DNA of 64,000 nucleotides, from NCBI RefSeq assembly GCF_009832865.1, contig NZ_CP047130.1, positions 1,922,001 to 1,986,000 of the forward strand, written 5' to 3'. Positions 1-8,571 of this stretch are shown here, in pieces. Every line of letters begins with the position of its first letter. Position 1 is the stretch's first letter. The position numbers and the translations under genes are program-made. This DNA is from Colwellia sp. 20A7. Its GTDB lineage: Bacteria; Pseudomonadota; Gammaproteobacteria; Enterobacterales; Alteromonadaceae. The notes under the pieces were generated by a model, which saw only the letters and a list, made by a program, of their open reading frames with translations, was not told the origin of the DNA and ran no database searches.

Positions 1-657
1 CCAAATATCCATTGGTGAGTCATAAATAATAAAACAAACGAACAGGCCTACCAGAAGAAAAGCAATTAATTTCACGAGTGATTCAAAGGCTATTGCAATC
101 ATTACTCCAGGGTGACGCTCAGTTATATCAATAGTGCGAATACCAAAAATAATAGTAAAAACAGCCAGAATAATACTAACAATTAACCCTATTTTCCAAA
201 TAGGTAAATGCTGTGTTTCTTGTAAAATTTGATAGGAATAAATAATCGCTTTTAGCTGTAAGGCTATATAGGGCATAGTTCCAATTAAAACGACTATGGT
301 AATAATAACGGCTAAATTTTGAGACTTACCAAAACGTGCAGAAAGTAAATCAGCTATAGAGGTTATTTTAAGCTCTAAGCTTGTTTTTATCATTCGCTGA
401 ATAAAAGGCCAAGCAAATACAAATAATAAAACAGGGGCTAAATACACAGAAAGATAGGTGTAGGAGTTATTAGCCGCTTGTGCACTTGTGCCTAAAAATC
501 CCCATGAAGTGCAATAAACACCTAAAGATAAGGCATAAATAATGGCTTGTTGTTTAGTTTTTAGTTTATTTCTGTATTTACCACCTAAATGGGCAATAAG
601 AAATAATAAACTTATATAGCCAATGCTAACGCTAACTAATAACCAATTTGCAAACAT
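1..657 (-). CDS. CbrA/CrbS-like SSF-domain sensor histidine kinase (N-terminal part only)
   Basis: I translated the minus strand from an ATG at 657; it stays open for 219 codons and runs off the left edge. The product is a multi-pass membrane protein resembling the sodium:solute symporter (SLC5) domain at the start of CbrA/CrbS/MxtR-type hybrid sensor kinases. Marker segments are SLGVYCTSWGF near residue 45, SIADLLSARFGKSQNLA near 110, MPYIALQLKAI near 130 and ERHPGVMIAIAFESLVKLIA near 185. In that family the transporter-like domain is followed by PAS, histidine kinase and receiver domains, which would lie outside the window. CrbS/MxtR kinases are known to control acetate and related carbon use with a LuxR-type regulator. 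Being divergent from a porin, ABC transporter and CoA ligase set suggests it senses or controls that module; this is inference. A plain symporter cannot be strictly excluded without the missing C-terminus. Confidence 0.8.
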   Translation of the reverse strand, partial: MFANWLLVSVSIGYISLLFLIAHLGGKYRNKLKTKQQAIIYALSLGVYCTSWGFLGTSAQAANNSYTYLSVYLAPVLLFVFAWPFIQRMIKTSLELKITSIADLLSARFGKSQNLAVIITIVVLIGTMPYIALQLKAIIYSYQILQETQHLPIWKIGLIVSIILAVFTIIFGIRTIDITERHPGVMIAIAFESLVKLIAFLLVGLFVCFIIYDSPMDIW

Positions 658-918
658 ACCTATTCCAGAAAACTAAACCTTCTTACTAAATTTACCATAG
701 TTCACCCACAATATATTTCTATATTTCTATAACTTAAGTACTAGTACCTTGGTTATTTAAACACCTACTACTAAAGGACTAAGCGCTAGGTGCTAAGTCT
801 TATTGCCGATTGTTACATTTGTTTACTGTTCTATTATGTTTTTGAACAAAGAGAATAACAAAACAATAAATACAAACAGTAAAACTATAAATAAAAAATA
901 TAAGAAAGGGGAATAGTA

Positions 919-2001
919 ATGTTTAGCAATAAGTCTACAAAAAACAAATCTAAAAAATTATTACTTGCTGGAAGTTTACTTTTAGCTACGGGTGTCGCTA
1001 ATGCAGCTTACGACATTAAGTTGACTGATGAAGATAGCCTATCGTTTGGTGGCTACATTAAAGTAGATGCTCGCTATGTTGATGGGGATGTTGCATACCG
1101 ACCATATTGGGCTGGATCAGGTACTAAGCTTGATGAAAGTGCTTCTCAATTTAATCTTTTTGCCAATGAAACCCGATTTAATATGAAATATACCCATGAT
1201 GATGTTATGGGGTTTATTGAATTGGACTTTTGGGGAGGCGGGGGTAATGAGATTGTTTCAAACTCTGCTAACCCTCGTATTCGTCATGCGTTTATTAAGT
1301 ATAAAGATGTATTAGTAGGGCAAACATGGTCAACCTTTATGAATACTAGTGCTATTCCTGAATCAGCAGATTTTGCCGGCGCTACCTTAGGTTTAGTTTT
1401 CATTCGACAAGGTCAAGTTCGCTACACCATGGGGGACTTTCAAGTATCAATTGAAAACCCTGAAAGCTGGGGTGGTGATACCGCTAATGACAGCATTCCA
1501 GATGTTGTTGCACGTTATAACCTAAAAGGTGACTGGGGAAACATTTCTTTTTCTGCACTAGGTCGCCAGTTAAATACTAATTTAGGTAATACCGAAACAG
1601 CGATAGGTGCTTCAATTGCTGGTCGTATTAACACTATTGGTAAAGATGATCTTAGGTTTCAACTTCATCAGGGTGAAGTAGGTCGTTATGTTGGTGCTGG
1701 TTTTACTCCCGATATCTTCACCAAAACAGATGTGAATGGCAATGTCATTGAAGAAGTGGAAGACGTTACGTCTTATCTTGTTGCTTACCGTCATTATTGG
1801 ACTGACACATTAAGAAGTACCGTACTTTATGGTGCTGCTGATGCGGACTCTTCAGGTGCTGATCGTCGCCAATGGGGTGTGAATTTATTTCAAAACTTAA
1901 CCAAGCAGTTAGCGGTTGGTGTTGAAGTAGGTAACTTCACTATGAAAGAGCAAGATGCTGATTCAAATTACGCACAACTTTCATTGCAATACGTACTTTA
2001 G
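919..2001 (+). CDS. Outer-membrane porin, DcaP-like
   Basis: A 360-residue exported protein. The start has a good ribosome binding site (aaggggaa). A signal peptide spans residues 1-29 (lysine-rich start, LLLAGSLLLATGVANA, cleavage before AYD). The rest alternates polar and hydrophobic residues rich in Gly, Asn and aromatics, as in a beta barrel, with segments such as LSFGGYIKVDARY and NETRFNMKYTHDDVMGFIELDF that resemble DcaP-type porins of marine gammaproteobacteria. The C-terminus ends in SLQYVL rather than the usual aromatic residue. DcaP-type porins pass small carboxylic acids across the outer membrane. It precedes the ABC transporter and CoA ligase genes but is separated from them by a strong terminator, so it has its own transcript. 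The substrate is not determinable here. Confidence 0.75.
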   Translation: MFSNKSTKNKSKKLLLAGSLLLATGVANAAYDIKLTDEDSLSFGGYIKVDARYVDGDVAYRPYWAGSGTKLDESASQFNLFANETRFNMKYTHDDVMGFIELDFWGGGGNEIVSNSANPRIRHAFIKYKDVLVGQTWSTFMNTSAIPESADFAGATLGLVFIRQGQVRYTMGDFQVSIENPESWGGDTANDSIPDVVARYNLKGDWGNISFSALGRQLNTNLGNTETAIGASIAGRINTIGKDDLRFQLHQGEVGRYVGAGFTPDIFTKTDVNGNVIEEVEDVTSYLVAYRHYWTDTLRSTVLYGAADADSSGADRRQWGVNLFQNLTKQLAVGVEVGNFTMKEQDADSNYAQLSLQYVL

Positions 2002-2055
2002 TTTTCAAGTAAAGCGTTGTTGACGTAACAGTTCCCATTTTGTTGTTACGTTTTG

Positions 2056-2082
2056 GTGGGGGGATATTCCCCCACTTTTTTT
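2056..2082 (+). terminator. Rho-independent terminator after the porin gene
   Basis: A 7-bp perfect stem GTGGGGG / CCCCCAC with a six-base loop, followed directly by a run of seven T. It separates the porin transcript from the ABC transporter operon that starts at 2123. Confidence 0.9.
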
Positions 2083-2122
2083 AAACGCATATATTATTTT
2101 TTATTAATTTAGGAGAGGGAGT

Positions 2123-2941
2123 ATGGCTGAGTCAATACTCAAAGTAGAGCAAGTTTCATTAGCATTTGGTGGTGTGAAAGCGCTAACTGATGTTAGCTTT
2201 GAAGTTCCCCGAGGCTCTGTATTTTCGATAATCGGCCCAAATGGTGCTGGTAAAACGTCCATGCTTAATTGTATTTCTGGTCGTTATCGTCCTAATTCAG
2301 GCAATATTATTTTTAATGATCAAAATGTCACTAAGTTACTGCCAAATGATAGAGCAGATCTTGGTATGGGACGTACTTTTCAAAACTTAGCTTTATTTGG
2401 CCACATGTCGGTATTAGACAATATTATGGTTGGTCGTCACCACCTATTAAAAAATAATTGGCTTACAGGCCCATTATATTGGGCTTCAAATGCACAAAAA
2501 GAAGAATTAGCACATAGACGATACGTAGAAGAAGTTATCGACTTTTTAGAAATATCTCATATCAGAAAATCTGTTGCCGGCACGCTGTCTTATGGTTTAC
2601 GTAAACGCGTCGAGTTAGCGAGAGCAATGGCATTAAAACCAGAATTAATTTTACTTGATGAGCCTATGGCAGGTATGAACCTGGAAGAAAAAGAAGACAT
2701 GGCTCGTTATATTCTCGATTTAAATGAAGAGTTTGGCATTACGGTTGTGATGATTGAGCATGACATGGGTGTGGTCATGGATATCTCCCATCAGGTGATG
2801 GTACTCGATTTTGGTAAAAAGCTTATTTCTGGCTTACCAGAGGAAGTGATGGCTGATCCACACGTGAAGCGTGCTTACCTGGGTATAGAAGATGACGAAA
2901 TTGAAAAAGCGATTGTCTATGAAGAAAAGGAGGCTAGCTAA
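2123..2941 (+). CDS. Branched-chain-type ABC transporter ATP-binding protein (LivG-like)
   Basis: A 272-residue cytoplasmic ATPase of the LivG/BraF type. Walker A (GPNGAGKT) is at residues 38-45, the ABC signature (LSYGL) at 155-159, Walker B (LILLDE) at 175-180, and the switch histidine at about 213. The start follows a strong aggagaggg ribosome binding site. Its stop codon overlaps the start of the next gene (TAATG), so it is translationally coupled to the acyl-CoA synthetase. With the LivF-like ATPase at 8572 it should form the heterodimeric motor on the LivH/LivM-like permeases encoded downstream. Liv-type transporters import amino acids but also benzoate-like acids, amides and urea. The CoA ligase inserted in the operon points to a carboxylic acid rather than an amino acid. 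Confidence 0.93.
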   Translation: MAESILKVEQVSLAFGGVKALTDVSFEVPRGSVFSIIGPNGAGKTSMLNCISGRYRPNSGNIIFNDQNVTKLLPNDRADLGMGRTFQNLALFGHMSVLDNIMVGRHHLLKNNWLTGPLYWASNAQKEELAHRRYVEEVIDFLEISHIRKSVAGTLSYGLRKRVELARAMALKPELILLDEPMAGMNLEEKEDMARYILDLNEEFGITVVMIEHDMGVVMDISHQVMVLDFGKKLISGLPEEVMADPHVKRAYLGIEDDEIEKAIVYEEKEAS

Positions 2942-4920
2942 TGTCAAGTTTAACAGAAGTAACTACAAGTAAAGATTTTGATATGGGGGCATTAGATACC
3001 TTCCCTAAAATACTTCGTCATAATGCACAGAAATACCCTAATGACATTTCGATGCGTGAAAAAGAGTTTGGTATATGGAATGAGTTTACTTGGTTAGATT
3101 ATCAAAATCGCGTTAAGTGGCTTTCTTTATCCTTAAGAAAGTTGGGCATTCAGCCTAAAGATGCTATTGCCTTATTAGGTGACAACCGCCCTGAATGGGT
3201 TTGGGGTGAAGTTTGTGCTCATGCCATGGGTTGTTATTCTATTGGTATTTTTCAAGATTCATTACATGAAGAAGTAGTTTATTTACTCAATAAAAGTAAT
3301 GCGACCGTTGTTATTGCCGAAGATGAAGAGCAGTGCGACAAGTTACTTGAGTTGGGTGATGATATTCAAGACGTAAAAATCATTGTTTATTGTGATCCTC
3401 GCGGCATGCGAAAATATGATGATAAACGACTGGTTAATATTGAAGATCTTTATAAGCAAGGCCAAGAGATAGAGCAAGCATCTCCTGAATTATATGACTT
3501 ATATGTTGACTCAACTTGCGCAGAAGAAACCGCTATTTATTGTACAACTTCAGGTACAACGTCTAAGCCTAAAATTGCTTTTTTAGGTGGTGGTAATTTT
3601 GTTAAACACTGTAGTTCATATCTACGCGCTGATCCCCGTCAAGCCGGGGATAATTATGTATCAGTTCTGCCATTGCCTTGGATTATGGAACAGGTATACG
3701 CCGTTGGCCAAGCATTAATCGCAAGACAAATTGTTAATTTTGTTGAAGAACAAGAAACCTTAATGGCTGATTTACGTGAAATTGGGCCAAGTTTTGTGTT
3801 ACTTGCGCCACGTGTTTGGGAAGGTATTTTAGCTGACGTTAAAGCCCGAATGATGGATTCAACACCTTTAAAACAAAAATTATTTGATTATGCTTTTGCG
3901 TTAGCAGAAAAAGCACAAAATCAAGGGAAGCGCTCGTGGCTTGCTGATTTTCTGTTAATGAATGCGTTGAAAGATAGATTAGGTTTTACTTTCTTGAAAT
4001 CGGCTGCAACAGGTGGTGCCGCAATGGGACCTGATACTTTTAGATTCTTTCAAACCATTGGTGTGCCTTTACGTCAACTTTATGGTCAAACCGAACTTTG
4101 TGGTGCATACACTGTTCACGAAGAAAACGACGTTGACTATGACAGTGTTGGTGTTGCCTTTGATAGTGCCGAAGTAAAAGTTATTAATACTGATAAAGCA
4201 GGCGTTGGTGAAGTTATTGCAAAAACGGTTGGTATGTTTACCGGCTATTTAGATAACCAAAAAGCCTACGATGAAGATGTTATTGATGGTTGGATGCATA
4301 CCGGGGATGCTGGTTATTTTAAACCATCGGGCCACCTAGTTATTATTGATCGCATTAAAGATCTCGCAAAAACTAATAATGGTGTGCAGTACTCTCCACA
4401 ATACATTGAGAATAAATTGAAATTTTCGTCTTTCATTGGCGAAGCCGTAATTCTAGGTAAAGACAGACCTTATTTAAGCGCTTTAATCTGTATTCGTTTT
4501 TCAATCGTTTCAAAATGGGCTGAGCAACAAGGTTATAGCTTTACTAATTACACAAGCTTGTCAGCCTTACCTGAAGTTTATGAAAAATTGAGTGAAGAAA
4601 TAGCCAAGGTTAATGACACGTTACCTGATGCTCAAAAAATTAATAAATTTATATTACTTTATAAAGAGTTAGATGCTGATGATGGTGAATTAACTCGTAC
4701 CCGTAAAGTGCGTCGCAGTGTTATTGCAGACAAATATGGAGACATCATTACGTCTATTTACGATAACAAAGAGAAAGTTGATATAGATACCGTGATTACC
4801 TTCCAAGATGGCGGAAGTTCACGCATTAAAACTCAGCTTAAGGTGTCTACGCTAATCGAAAATGATGGTAGCGCAGTGTCTGCAAATAAAGTTAGCCAAA
4901 TAGAGAGGAAAGCATCATGA
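2941..4920 (+). CDS. AMP-dependent acyl-CoA synthetase (long-chain type)
   Basis: A 659-residue adenylate-forming enzyme expected to activate a carboxylic acid to its CoA thioester using ATP. The phosphate-binding motif TTSGTTSKPK is at 202-211 (an atypical S replaces the usual G before KPK), YGQTE at 381-385 and HTGD at 453-456; the hinge region DRIKDLAK begins near 470. Length and the long linker fit the FadD15/long-chain synthetase branch rather than acetyl-CoA synthetase. It overlaps the preceding ATPase gene by one base and the following permease gene by four bases (ATGA), so import and activation are produced together. This suggests vectorial trapping of the imported acid as CoA ester. 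The chain type of the substrate cannot be read from the sequence. Confidence 0.9.
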   Translation: MSSLTEVTTSKDFDMGALDTFPKILRHNAQKYPNDISMREKEFGIWNEFTWLDYQNRVKWLSLSLRKLGIQPKDAIALLGDNRPEWVWGEVCAHAMGCYSIGIFQDSLHEEVVYLLNKSNATVVIAEDEEQCDKLLELGDDIQDVKIIVYCDPRGMRKYDDKRLVNIEDLYKQGQEIEQASPELYDLYVDSTCAEETAIYCTTSGTTSKPKIAFLGGGNFVKHCSSYLRADPRQAGDNYVSVLPLPWIMEQVYAVGQALIARQIVNFVEEQETLMADLREIGPSFVLLAPRVWEGILADVKARMMDSTPLKQKLFDYAFALAEKAQNQGKRSWLADFLLMNALKDRLGFTFLKSAATGGAAMGPDTFRFFQTIGVPLRQLYGQTELCGAYTVHEENDVDYDSVGVAFDSAEVKVINTDKAGVGEVIAKTVGMFTGYLDNQKAYDEDVIDGWMHTGDAGYFKPSGHLVIIDRIKDLAKTNNGVQYSPQYIENKLKFSSFIGEAVILGKDRPYLSALICIRFSIVSKWAEQQGYSFTNYTSLSALPEVYEKLSEEIAKVNDTLPDAQKINKFILLYKELDADDGELTRTRKVRRSVIADKYGDIITSIYDNKEKVDIDTVITFQDGGSSRIKTQLKVSTLIENDGSAVSANKVSQIERKAS

Positions 4921-5810
4921 ATTTTGAACTCTTAACTCAATTAGTAGTAAACGGCCTGATAGTTGGTTTGTTATATGGCGTAATTGGGATGTGTTTTGTT
5001 TTGGTTTATAAATCAACACAAATTGTAAACTTTGCTCAAGGTGAGTTTTTACTTATTGGTGCCTGGGTATGTTGGGCATCACTTATTTACTTAGAGCTTC
5101 CGTTCTTTGCTGGTTTCTTACTTTCGCTTTGTTTTATGGCCGCTTTTGGGGTGTTACTACAAATGATAGTGCTAAGACCTATGATAGGCGAGCCTATTAT
5201 CTCGGTTATTATGGTAACGATTGGACTCTCAATATTCTTCCAAGCACTTATGAAATGGATATTTGGTGTGTCACCACAAAGTTATCCTCAAGTATTTGAT
5301 ACTCAAACGATTAATATTTTGGGGTTAAATATAGAAATGGCGTATCTAATGAGTACCATTATCGCCTTGGTTATCATGATAGCTTTCTATTTATTCTTTA
5401 AACATTCTAAGCATGGTTTGGCGATGCGTGCTACCGCTTTTGACCAACAAGTATCACAAAGCTTAGGCATATCTGTTAAACATGTTTTTGCGATGAGTTG
5501 GGGGATTGCCGCAACAGTATCAGCAACAGCAGGTATCGTTATTGGTATGGTAAATGGGGTTTCAGATTCACTTTCTATTATGGGCATAAAAGTTTTTCCA
5601 GCGGTTATTTTAGGTGGATTAGACTCAATTGTAGGTGCAATTGTGGGCGGCTTAATTATTGGTGTGTTAGAGAATGTTGCTGAGTTTTTTGATAGTCAAT
5701 ATTTACACATTGGCAACATGTATGACATAGCACCATTTTATGTATTGTTAATAATTCTTTGGTTCAAGCCTTATGGATTGTTTGGTACTAAAGACATTGA
5801 GCGTATATAA
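4917..5810 (+). CDS. Branched-chain-type ABC transporter permease (LivH-like)
   Basis: A 297-residue inner-membrane protein with about eight hydrophobic segments, typical length for LivH/BraD. It begins with the usual family pattern (QLVVNGLIVGLLYGVIGMCFVLVYKSTQIVNFAQGE, given here only as landmarks LLYGVIG and NFAQGEF). The conserved cytoplasmic ATPase-contact segment includes KHSKHGLAMRATAFDQ near residues 162-177, and a Gly-rich stretch VILGGLDSIVGAIVGG lies near 230. The start codon overlaps the end of the acyl-CoA synthetase gene (ATGA). It pairs with the LivM-like permease at 5854. Confidence 0.93.
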   Translation: MNFELLTQLVVNGLIVGLLYGVIGMCFVLVYKSTQIVNFAQGEFLLIGAWVCWASLIYLELPFFAGFLLSLCFMAAFGVLLQMIVLRPMIGEPIISVIMVTIGLSIFFQALMKWIFGVSPQSYPQVFDTQTINILGLNIEMAYLMSTIIALVIMIAFYLFFKHSKHGLAMRATAFDQQVSQSLGISVKHVFAMSWGIAATVSATAGIVIGMVNGVSDSLSIMGIKVFPAVILGGLDSIVGAIVGGLIIGVLENVAEFFDSQYLHIGNMYDIAPFYVLLIILWFKPYGLFGTKDIERI

Positions 5811-5853
5811 CGCGACTTAATTAACAAAAAAGAATAATTATTAGGAGTAACTT

Positions 5854-6927
5854 ATGTCGAGCTTAACTATGCGTCCGTGCGGAGATTTCCGTACGAGCTA
5901 TAAACAAGACAATACAATTTTTGAAACAAAAACCATCCGTTGGGTAACTATATTTACCATTATTGCTTTGTGCTTTGCACCCGTATTACTTGATGGATAC
6001 TTTATTACCTTATTGATTCAAATATCATATTTGGGCATTGCAGCACTGGGTTTAAATATTCTAGTGGGGTATACCGGGCAAATATCGTTAGGTCATGGGG
6101 CTTTCTTTGGCTTTGGTGCATTTGCCTCAGCCTGGTTGAATACAAGCTTTAATATACCCGTGTTTTTGTGTATTCCTTTGGCTGGTTTTTTAACCATGGC
6201 TGTTGGCATGATGTTTGGTGCACCGGCGGCAAGAATTAAAGGCTTATACCTGGCAATAGCAACATTAGCATCGCAATTTATTATTGAGGATTTCTTTTCT
6301 CGTGCTGAGTGGTTCTCAGGTGGTGCTTCAGGCTCTATGGCAGAGCCAGTAAAATTGTTTGGTTTTGTTTTTGATACTGACCAAAGTTTTTATTATATCG
6401 CGCTATTCGCCTTAGTTTTTATGTTTATTTGGGGATGTAATTTAATGCGAAGCCGTGATGGCCGAGCATTTATTGCGGTACGAGACCATTATTTATCAGC
6501 TGAAATCATGGGCGTTAAATTAAATAAATATCGCTTATTATCTTTTGGTATCTCTTCATTCTATGCCGGTATTGGTGGTGCGTTATACGCGCATTACTTA
6601 GGTTATGTATCTGCCGAAGGTTTTACCATTATGATGTCGATTCAATTCTTAGGGATGATTATTATTGGTGGCTTAGGGTCTATTAAAGGCACTTTAATGG
6701 GCGTTATCTTTATGGTGTTCTTACCAGAGGTATTATCAAGCGGCGTTGGTTTTATGAAAATGACTGATTGGGGCAATATTCCAATGGTTATCGATGGTTT
6801 GGCTTACATTAAAGAGATGGCTATCGGTTTGGTTATTATCGCATTTTTAATTTTTGAACCAGAAGGTTTATCACATCGCTGGACGCAAATTAAAAACTAT
6901 TGGAAATTCTATCCATTTGCTTACTAA
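5854..6927 (+). CDS. Branched-chain-type ABC transporter permease (LivM-like)
   Basis: A 357-residue inner-membrane permease, second membrane subunit of the Liv-type transporter. Landmarks are the hallmark GLNILVGYTGQISLGHGAFF region near residues 63-82, followed by the ATPase-contact segment NLMRSRDGRAFIAVRDH near 197-212, and GGLGSIKGTLMG near 275. It starts 43 bases after the LivH-like gene behind ttaggagtaac, a clear ribosome binding site. The first 30 residues are soluble and polar, slightly longer than usual for the family. Confidence 0.92.
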   Translation: MSSLTMRPCGDFRTSYKQDNTIFETKTIRWVTIFTIIALCFAPVLLDGYFITLLIQISYLGIAALGLNILVGYTGQISLGHGAFFGFGAFASAWLNTSFNIPVFLCIPLAGFLTMAVGMMFGAPAARIKGLYLAIATLASQFIIEDFFSRAEWFSGGASGSMAEPVKLFGFVFDTDQSFYYIALFALVFMFIWGCNLMRSRDGRAFIAVRDHYLSAEIMGVKLNKYRLLSFGISSFYAGIGGALYAHYLGYVSAEGFTIMMSIQFLGMIIIGGLGSIKGTLMGVIFMVFLPEVLSSGVGFMKMTDWGNIPMVIDGLAYIKEMAIGLVIIAFLIFEPEGLSHRWTQIKNYWKFYPFAY

Positions 6928-6966
6928 GCACTTTTTTAAAGTTATTAGTAAGTCGTGGAGAATAAG

Positions 6967-6996
6967 ATGAAGTTAAGTTTATGGGGAGAATTCTAA
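6967..6996 (+). CDS. Possible nine-residue leader peptide before the binding-protein gene
   Basis: A tiny reading frame, MKLSLWGEF and stop, follows a good ribosome binding site (gtggagaataag). It lies almost exactly within an 11-bp hairpin (6969-7005) and 73 bases upstream of the binding-protein start. Placement, ribosome binding site and hairpin suggest translational control or attenuation of the following gene, but a chance frame is possible. No family is recognised. Confidence 0.3.
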   Translation: MKLSLWGEF

Positions 6997-7005
6997 CTTA
7001 ACTTC
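6969..7005 (+). promoter_or_regulatory. Perfect 11-bp hairpin in the leader of the binding-protein gene
   Basis: GAAGTTAAGTT (6969-6979) pairs perfectly with AACTTAACTTC (6995-7005) around a 15-base loop containing GGGGAGAA. There is no T run after it, so it is not a standard terminator. It covers the mini reading frame at 6967-6996 and the loop carries a Shine-Dalgarno-like GGGGAG. It may stabilise the 5' end of the abundant binding-protein mRNA, or act in attenuation. Confidence 0.5.
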
Positions 7006-7069
7006 TGAATAAAACGTAAATAGAAAAGTTTAACAACCTAATATATAACAATAAGTTAAGGAACATCAC

Positions 7070-8329
7070 ATGAGAAAAACTATAAATAAAAAATTATTAC
7101 TAAGTTCAATTGCTACTACTGTTTTGTTAAGTGCTACTAGCCAAGTACAGGCACAAGATTCTGTTTTTGTTGGTCATTTGGCTGATATGTCAGGTCCAAC
7201 AGCATTTGTGGGTAAAAATTATGCTGATGGTGTACGAGACTCACTCGCCTATATAAATGCTAATGGTGGCATTAATGGAACTAAACTTGAATCTGAAACA
7301 ATTGATTATGCTTATAAAGTACCACAAGCAATTGCCAATTATAAAAAATGGAAAACGCGTAAAAACATGGTTGCGATGCAAGGTTGGGGAACGGCAGATA
7401 CAGAAGCATTAATCTCTTTTGTTGCACGTGATAAAACACCTGTTTTCTCTGCGTCTTATTCTGGACATTTAACTGATCCAACCGCTAAAAACCCACATAC
7501 GAAAAAACCAGCACCTTATAATTTCTTTTATGGAGCATCATACTCAGATGCCTGTCGTGGTTTAGTTCAGTGGGCAGCTGATGATTGGAAAAAGAAAGGT
7601 AAAGACGGTAAACCCAAATTTACTCATATTGGCGCAAATCATCCATTTCCAAATGCTCCAAAAGCCGCTTGTGCAGAGTATGCTGAAGAACTAGGTTTTA
7701 ATGTGCTACCACCGGTTGTTATTTCTATGAAACCTGGCGATTTTAAAGCCCAATGTTTAAGTATTAAAAGCTCAGGATCAAATTATGGCTATATCGGTAA
7801 CTTAGGCGGTTCAGTTCAGTCATTAGTTAAATCGTGTAGTACCGTTGGTGTTGATATTCAATTTATGTCAAACATTTGGGGCGGCGATAAAGAGGTATTT
7901 GCAGCCGCAGGCGAGGGGATTCAAGACTATATATTCCCAACGATGACACCTTTCTGGGGAGATGATGTACCAGGCATGAAGTTGCTACGTGAAATTTCTA
8001 AAATGTCAGATGAATCAGGTAAAGAAGAACGTGTTCATCACTATATTCGTGGTGTTTGCTCAACTTACTACATGAAAGAAGCAATGGAATGGGCTAAAGA
8101 AAATGGTGGTATTACCGGTGAAAATATCAAAAAAGGAATGTATGTTCATAAAGATTGGGTGCCAAAGGGCTTAGAAGGTGTTTGTTTAGCTGCTAACTGG
8201 ACTAACGAAGATCACCGTGGTGTTAACCAAGTTAACATTTACAAAGGCAACTATAACGATGGTGATATAAAAATTGAAAAAGTATCACAAGTTACCTTAG
8301 AACGTCGTGATGATTGGTTAGGTTACTAA
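7070..8329 (+). CDS. ABC transporter periplasmic substrate-binding protein (type I fold, LivK/AmiC-like)
   Basis: A 419-residue secreted protein. The signal peptide is residues 1-28 (MRKTINKKLLL start, SATSQVQA cleavage region). The mature part opens with VFVGHLADMSGPTAFVGKNYADGV, the usual start of Liv-type binding proteins (landmarks HLADMSGPTA at about 35-44), then shows the type I periplasmic binding fold pattern (INANGGINGTKL, the GANHPFPNAPK segment and GYIGNLGGSVQSLV). Its six or so cysteines are more than usual. It follows the permease genes behind its own leader with a hairpin, and is followed by the second ATPase gene. It should determine the substrate of the transporter; its closest relatives in similar clusters accompany CoA ligases, which suggests an organic acid. 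Confidence 0.9.
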   Translation: MRKTINKKLLLSSIATTVLLSATSQVQAQDSVFVGHLADMSGPTAFVGKNYADGVRDSLAYINANGGINGTKLESETIDYAYKVPQAIANYKKWKTRKNMVAMQGWGTADTEALISFVARDKTPVFSASYSGHLTDPTAKNPHTKKPAPYNFFYGASYSDACRGLVQWAADDWKKKGKDGKPKFTHIGANHPFPNAPKAACAEYAEELGFNVLPPVVISMKPGDFKAQCLSIKSSGSNYGYIGNLGGSVQSLVKSCSTVGVDIQFMSNIWGGDKEVFAAAGEGIQDYIFPTMTPFWGDDVPGMKLLREISKMSDESGKEERVHHYIRGVCSTYYMKEAMEWAKENGGITGENIKKGMYVHKDWVPKGLEGVCLAANWTNEDHRGVNQVNIYKGNYNDGDIKIEKVSQVTLERRDDWLGY

Positions 8330-8372
8330 TTTTAGGTTATTAACTTTAGGTCATTAACTTTAGGTCATGAAT
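8317..8372 (+). repeat. 14-bp tandem repeat across the stop codon of the binding-protein gene
   Basis: Four consecutive 14-base units: GTTAGGTTACTAAT (8317-8330), TTTAGGTTATTAAC (8331-8344), TTTAGGTCATTAAC (8345-8358) and TTTAGGTCATGAAT (8359-8372). The first unit is the last codons and stop of the gene, so the array appears to have grown by duplication of the gene's own 3' end. Confidence 0.75.
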
Positions 8373-8390
8373 TTCGGGTAATCGATTACA

Positions 8391-8412
8391 GCAACAATGA
8401 TGTCATTGTTGC
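8391..8412 (+). promoter_or_regulatory. Perfect palindromic hairpin downstream of the binding-protein gene
   Basis: GCAACAATGA-TG-TCATTGTTGC is a perfect 10-bp inverted repeat with a two-base centre. No T run follows. It could be a 3' mRNA-stabilising structure for the binding-protein gene or a protein-binding palindrome for expression of the downstream ATPase gene. Confidence 0.5.
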
Positions 8413-8414
8413 TA

Positions 8415-8460
8415 GCCACAACCATTAATTAAATTATTCATTTAGTTCTGTGGTTGTGGC
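8415..8460 (+). promoter_or_regulatory. Second long hairpin between binding protein and ATPase genes
   Basis: GCCACAACCA (8415-8424) pairs perfectly with TGGTTGTGGC (8451-8460) around a 26-base loop. It comes two bases after the preceding palindrome. No T run follows, so a stabilising or partial-termination role is more likely than a simple terminator. Confidence 0.5.
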
Positions 8461-8571
8461 GATAACTTGATAATTTGGCGTAATAAAATTAGTTAGAGAG
8501 TTTGTGATTATATCTGATGGGTATTAATTTCAAATTAGGCAAATATAAAGATTTTAACGGAGCATATAAAT

